This document shows, piece by piece, positions 13,310-15,175 of a stretch of 15,175 nucleotides of DNA (its first letter is position 1; the number at the start of each line of letters is the position of its first letter). The translations under genes and the position numbers were made by a program. Below the pieces are notes generated by a model. The model had not been told where the DNA came from and made no database searches. It was given only the letters and a program-made list of their open reading frames with translations. The stretch is taken from positions 1 through 15,175 of the forward strand of contig JBBWZQ010000257.1 of the NCBI GenBank assembly GCA_039649115.1, read 5' to 3'. This stretch comes from DATEJJ01 sp039649115. GTDB lineage: Bacteria; Actinomycetota; Actinomycetes; Mycobacteriales; Micromonosporaceae.

Positions 13310-13466
13310 GAGCCGCAACCGGCGGTGAACGCTTTCCATTGCGCGGCCGAACGCATTCCGCATCCTCGATCACATGCGCGTACAGGTTCAACGTCGTCCG
13401 CACATCGGCGTGGCCAGGCCGGCGGCTGACCACATGCACCGGCACCCCGACAACAGACGCCAAGGG
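13310..13466 (-). pseudogene. tyrosine recombinase (integrase) C-terminal remnant with frameshift
   Basis: The minus strand from 13466 reads VVGVPVHVVSRRPGHADVRT and then TLNLYAHVIEDAE. This is the end of a phage-type integrase: GVPLHVVS..LGH, with the second catalytic His region, and DLYAH carrying the Tyr nucleophile. After EDAE (about 13356) the frame turns to nonsense, while the neighbouring frame continues with MRSAAQWKAFTAG, the usual ending. A single-base deletion near 13355 explains this. Everything before GVPVHVV (core-binding domain, catalytic Arg) is missing. It cannot integrate anything. No tRNA or att-like repeat is visible beside it. Confidence 0.72.
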
Positions 13467-13590
13467 GTTGGTTGCTGTCCGAGTAAACCGAGCGCAATGT
13501 CGGTGAGGGCACGAGCGCTGGTCATGGCCACTTGTGAGGTGGCATCTGCACGTGCGGTGAGGCCAGGGAGGGTCGTGGTCGTCAAGGCAG

Positions 13591-14337
13591 TCACTTCGGC
13601 GGCTTGACCCACACGGATATGTGGCCACGGCTCTCGCTCGTGAAAGGCTCCCGGTTCCAATCACTCCACCGCTCGCGTAGGCCCATGCCGGCCAACCGCG
13701 CCATCAGGTCCAGTTCAGACGGCCACACAAAGCGGTGCGGCGACGAGAAGGTCTTGAGCTGGCCGTCGAGCGTCCAGTAGTGATGAGAATATGCGATCTG
13801 CGTCGCGACGTCGTACTCCTCGAAGCCGAGGTGCGTCGGCGTCGCGGTGAAGACGTGCGTAGTCTGGCCCGGTGGCAGGCGTTGAAGCTCGGGAACATAG
13901 TTCTCGACGACGAAGCAACCTTCCGGCTCCAGGTGGGCTGCGGCGTTGCGAAACGCCTCGACCTGTTCGTTCTGTGTCGTCAGGTTCGTGATCGTGTTGC
14001 GCAACAGGTAGACGAGGCGAAACCTCCCGCCCACCAAGGTACGGGCGAAATCTCCGATGGTCACCTCGACGTCCGAGCCACCCTGCTGCGCACGCAGGCG
14101 CGCCGCCATCGCGGCAGACAGCTCAATCCCCTGCACCGCTATGCCGCGACGCTGCAGCGGCAGCGCGATGCGCCCCGTACCAATGCCAAATTCAAGGGCC
14201 GGACCGGTTCCCGCGAGTTCCGCGAGGAAGCGCACGGCCGGCTCGATCGCCGTAGGCTCGAACAACTCCGGCCACAGAACTTCGTACCGCTGGGCGATCC
14301 ATTCATCGAAGAAAATCTCAGGCACGCCACCGAGCAT
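13591..14337 (-). CDS. class I SAM-dependent methyltransferase
   Basis: The 248-residue protein has a Rossmann-type methyltransferase core. Motif I is ALEFGIGTGRIALPL (residues 47-61), followed by VQGIELSAAMAARL (acidic residue for the SAM ribose), VTIGDFAR, and LVYLLRNTITNLTTQNEQVE, the post-core segment typical of small-molecule or unknown-substrate methyltransferases. The C-terminal half has HHYWTLDGQ and RFVWPSELDLMARLAGM, also usual in this family. The substrate cannot be predicted. ATG at 14337 is the first start in frame. The ribosome-binding site is weak, so a slightly different start is possible. The GC content looks somewhat lower than its neighbours by eye, and it lies between an integrase remnant and a transposase fragment, so it may be acquired cargo. 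It stands alone with no operon partners. Confidence 0.85.
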   Translation of the reverse strand: MLGGVPEIFFDEWIAQRYEVLWPELFEPTAIEPAVRFLAELAGTGPALEFGIGTGRIALPLQRRGIAVQGIELSAAMAARLRAQQGGSDVEVTIGDFARTLVGGRFRLVYLLRNTITNLTTQNEQVEAFRNAAAHLEPEGCFVVENYVPELQRLPPGQTTHVFTATPTHLGFEEYDVATQIAYSHHYWTLDGQLKTFSSPHRFVWPSELDLMARLAGMGLRERWSDWNREPFTSESRGHISVWVKPPK

Positions 14338-14456
14338 CGTTCGAAATCTGCCCCGACCGCCAGCGATTTCCCATCAGCACGACCGGATCCGGTCCATCCG
14401 GCGAGCGGGCGGAGTCCGCCAGTCAGCAGGCGGCAGCCTCATGAGGCGACTGCGCC

Positions 14457-15175
14457 GTGGCCCGGTTGCGCGTAGCTACCGGCGACTACGACGTGATCCG
14501 CCTGGCGTTCCTGCTGCGCGAGCTACCGGTGCGGCTACTGGGCCGGGTGCGCAGCGACCGGGTGTTCCACGCCGCGGCGCTGGCCTGCGCCGGTCCCGGC
14601 CGGCCGGGCCGCCACGGCCCGGCGATGACGCTGGACGACTCGACGACCTGGCCGGCCCCGGCGCGGAAGGTGACCAGCGTGCACGCGCGCTACGGCCAGT
14701 GGCGCTCACCGCGTGGCCACCACCACCCGCAGCTGCAACGCCGCGCCGGCTGGGCAACTCATCCCGGCCCGTTGCCGATCGTGGCCGGCAGCCTGATGCT
14801 GGTCCGGATCGACCGGCTACCCGGCGACCCGACCCCGAAACCGGTGTGGCTGTGGCACTCCCACCCCGAGCCGGCCGACCTGGACGTGCTGCGCCTGTTC
14901 CACGCCTTCCTGCGCCGCTTCGACCTGGAACACACCTTCCGGATCCTCAAGCACACAGTGGACTGGACCCGGCCCCGGGTACGCCACCCTGACCACGCCG
15001 ACCGGTGGACCTGGCTGACCCTGGCCGCCTACACCCAGCTACGCCTGGCCCGCGACCTCACCGAAGACCTACGCCGCCCCTGGGAGAAACCACTACCACC
15101 CGGGTTTTCCCACATCCACCGGATCACCCCCCGTTCGGCCGCCGCACCGAAACCCTCCCGACCAGGCCCCGGCCG
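14457..15175 (+). pseudogene. DDE transposase, 5'-truncated, runs off the window
   Basis: The + strand frame reads ATGDYDVIRLAFLLRELPVR, LLGRVRSDRVFH, MTLDDSTTWPAPA, LPIVAGSL, KPVWLWHSH, AFLRRFDLEHTFRILKHTVD, WTRPRVR and DRWTWLTLAAYTQLRLARDL. This is the C-terminal half of a large actinobacterial transposase family (~450-490 aa; I believe the group named NF041680). An in-frame TGA at 14442-14444 and the lack of homology upstream show that about 190 N-terminal residues are missing, including the first catalytic Asp. GDYDV probably holds the second Asp, and RRFDLEHTFR the Glu. The 3' end lies beyond position 15175. It is inactive as seen unless a programmed frameshift links it to sequence not present here. 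Confidence 0.8.

Noticed and set aside
1..15175. CRISPR array, tRNA or rRNA genes
   Set aside because: I saw no regularly spaced identical repeats, cloverleaf-like segments or conserved rRNA stretches on reading both strands; a covariance-model scan would settle short RNAs.

Overview
The window is very GC-rich with strong G/C third positions and many GTG starts. It encodes families typical of actinomycetes: an XRE-nSTAND-WD40 protein, SEC-C, MMPL and an IS6-type transposase. A filamentous actinobacterium, perhaps Micromonosporaceae-like, is my inference; no rRNA, tRNA or species marker is present. It reads as an accessory region with a few intact genes set among truncated genes and mobile-element debris.

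Left part (1-2950): a TPR/SEC-C protein on the + strand converges on two small uncharacterised minus-strand genes. Upstream of these lies the remnant of a superfamily II helicase, with a frame break and missing middle. It abuts, head to head within a few bases, the C-terminal remnant of an MMPL transporter on the other strand.

Core (about 2950-6807, minus strand): a tightly packed operon and the most interesting part of the window. In transcription order it encodes two 70-72 aa cysteine-rich peptides, a MauE/DoxX-type membrane redox protein, a membrane-anchored TlpA/MauD-like thioredoxin, an ABC exporter and an S26 signal peptidase. Every junction overlaps or nearly touches (TGATG, GTGA, TAGATG). 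The two peptides share a gap-free 24-residue leader ending in V-x-A before Gly. Cutting there would leave cores of 48 and 46 aa with six and eight cysteines. I infer a dedicated system for making, oxidatively folding, exporting and trimming disulfide-rich secreted peptides. No classical RiPP-modifying enzyme is present.

A 222-bp divergent intergenic region with a direct repeat and an inverted repeat separates this operon from a large + strand XRE-nSTAND-WD40 gene (7030-10530), a candidate regulator or signalling protein.

Right part (10531-15175): an internally deleted IS6-like element with both terminal inverted repeats, then a chimeric frame joining the start of a membrane protein to the end of an adenosine deaminase, which overlaps an MFS transporter gene. 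A frameshifted tyrosine-recombinase tail, a minus-strand SAM-dependent methyltransferase and a 5'-truncated transposase running off the window follow.
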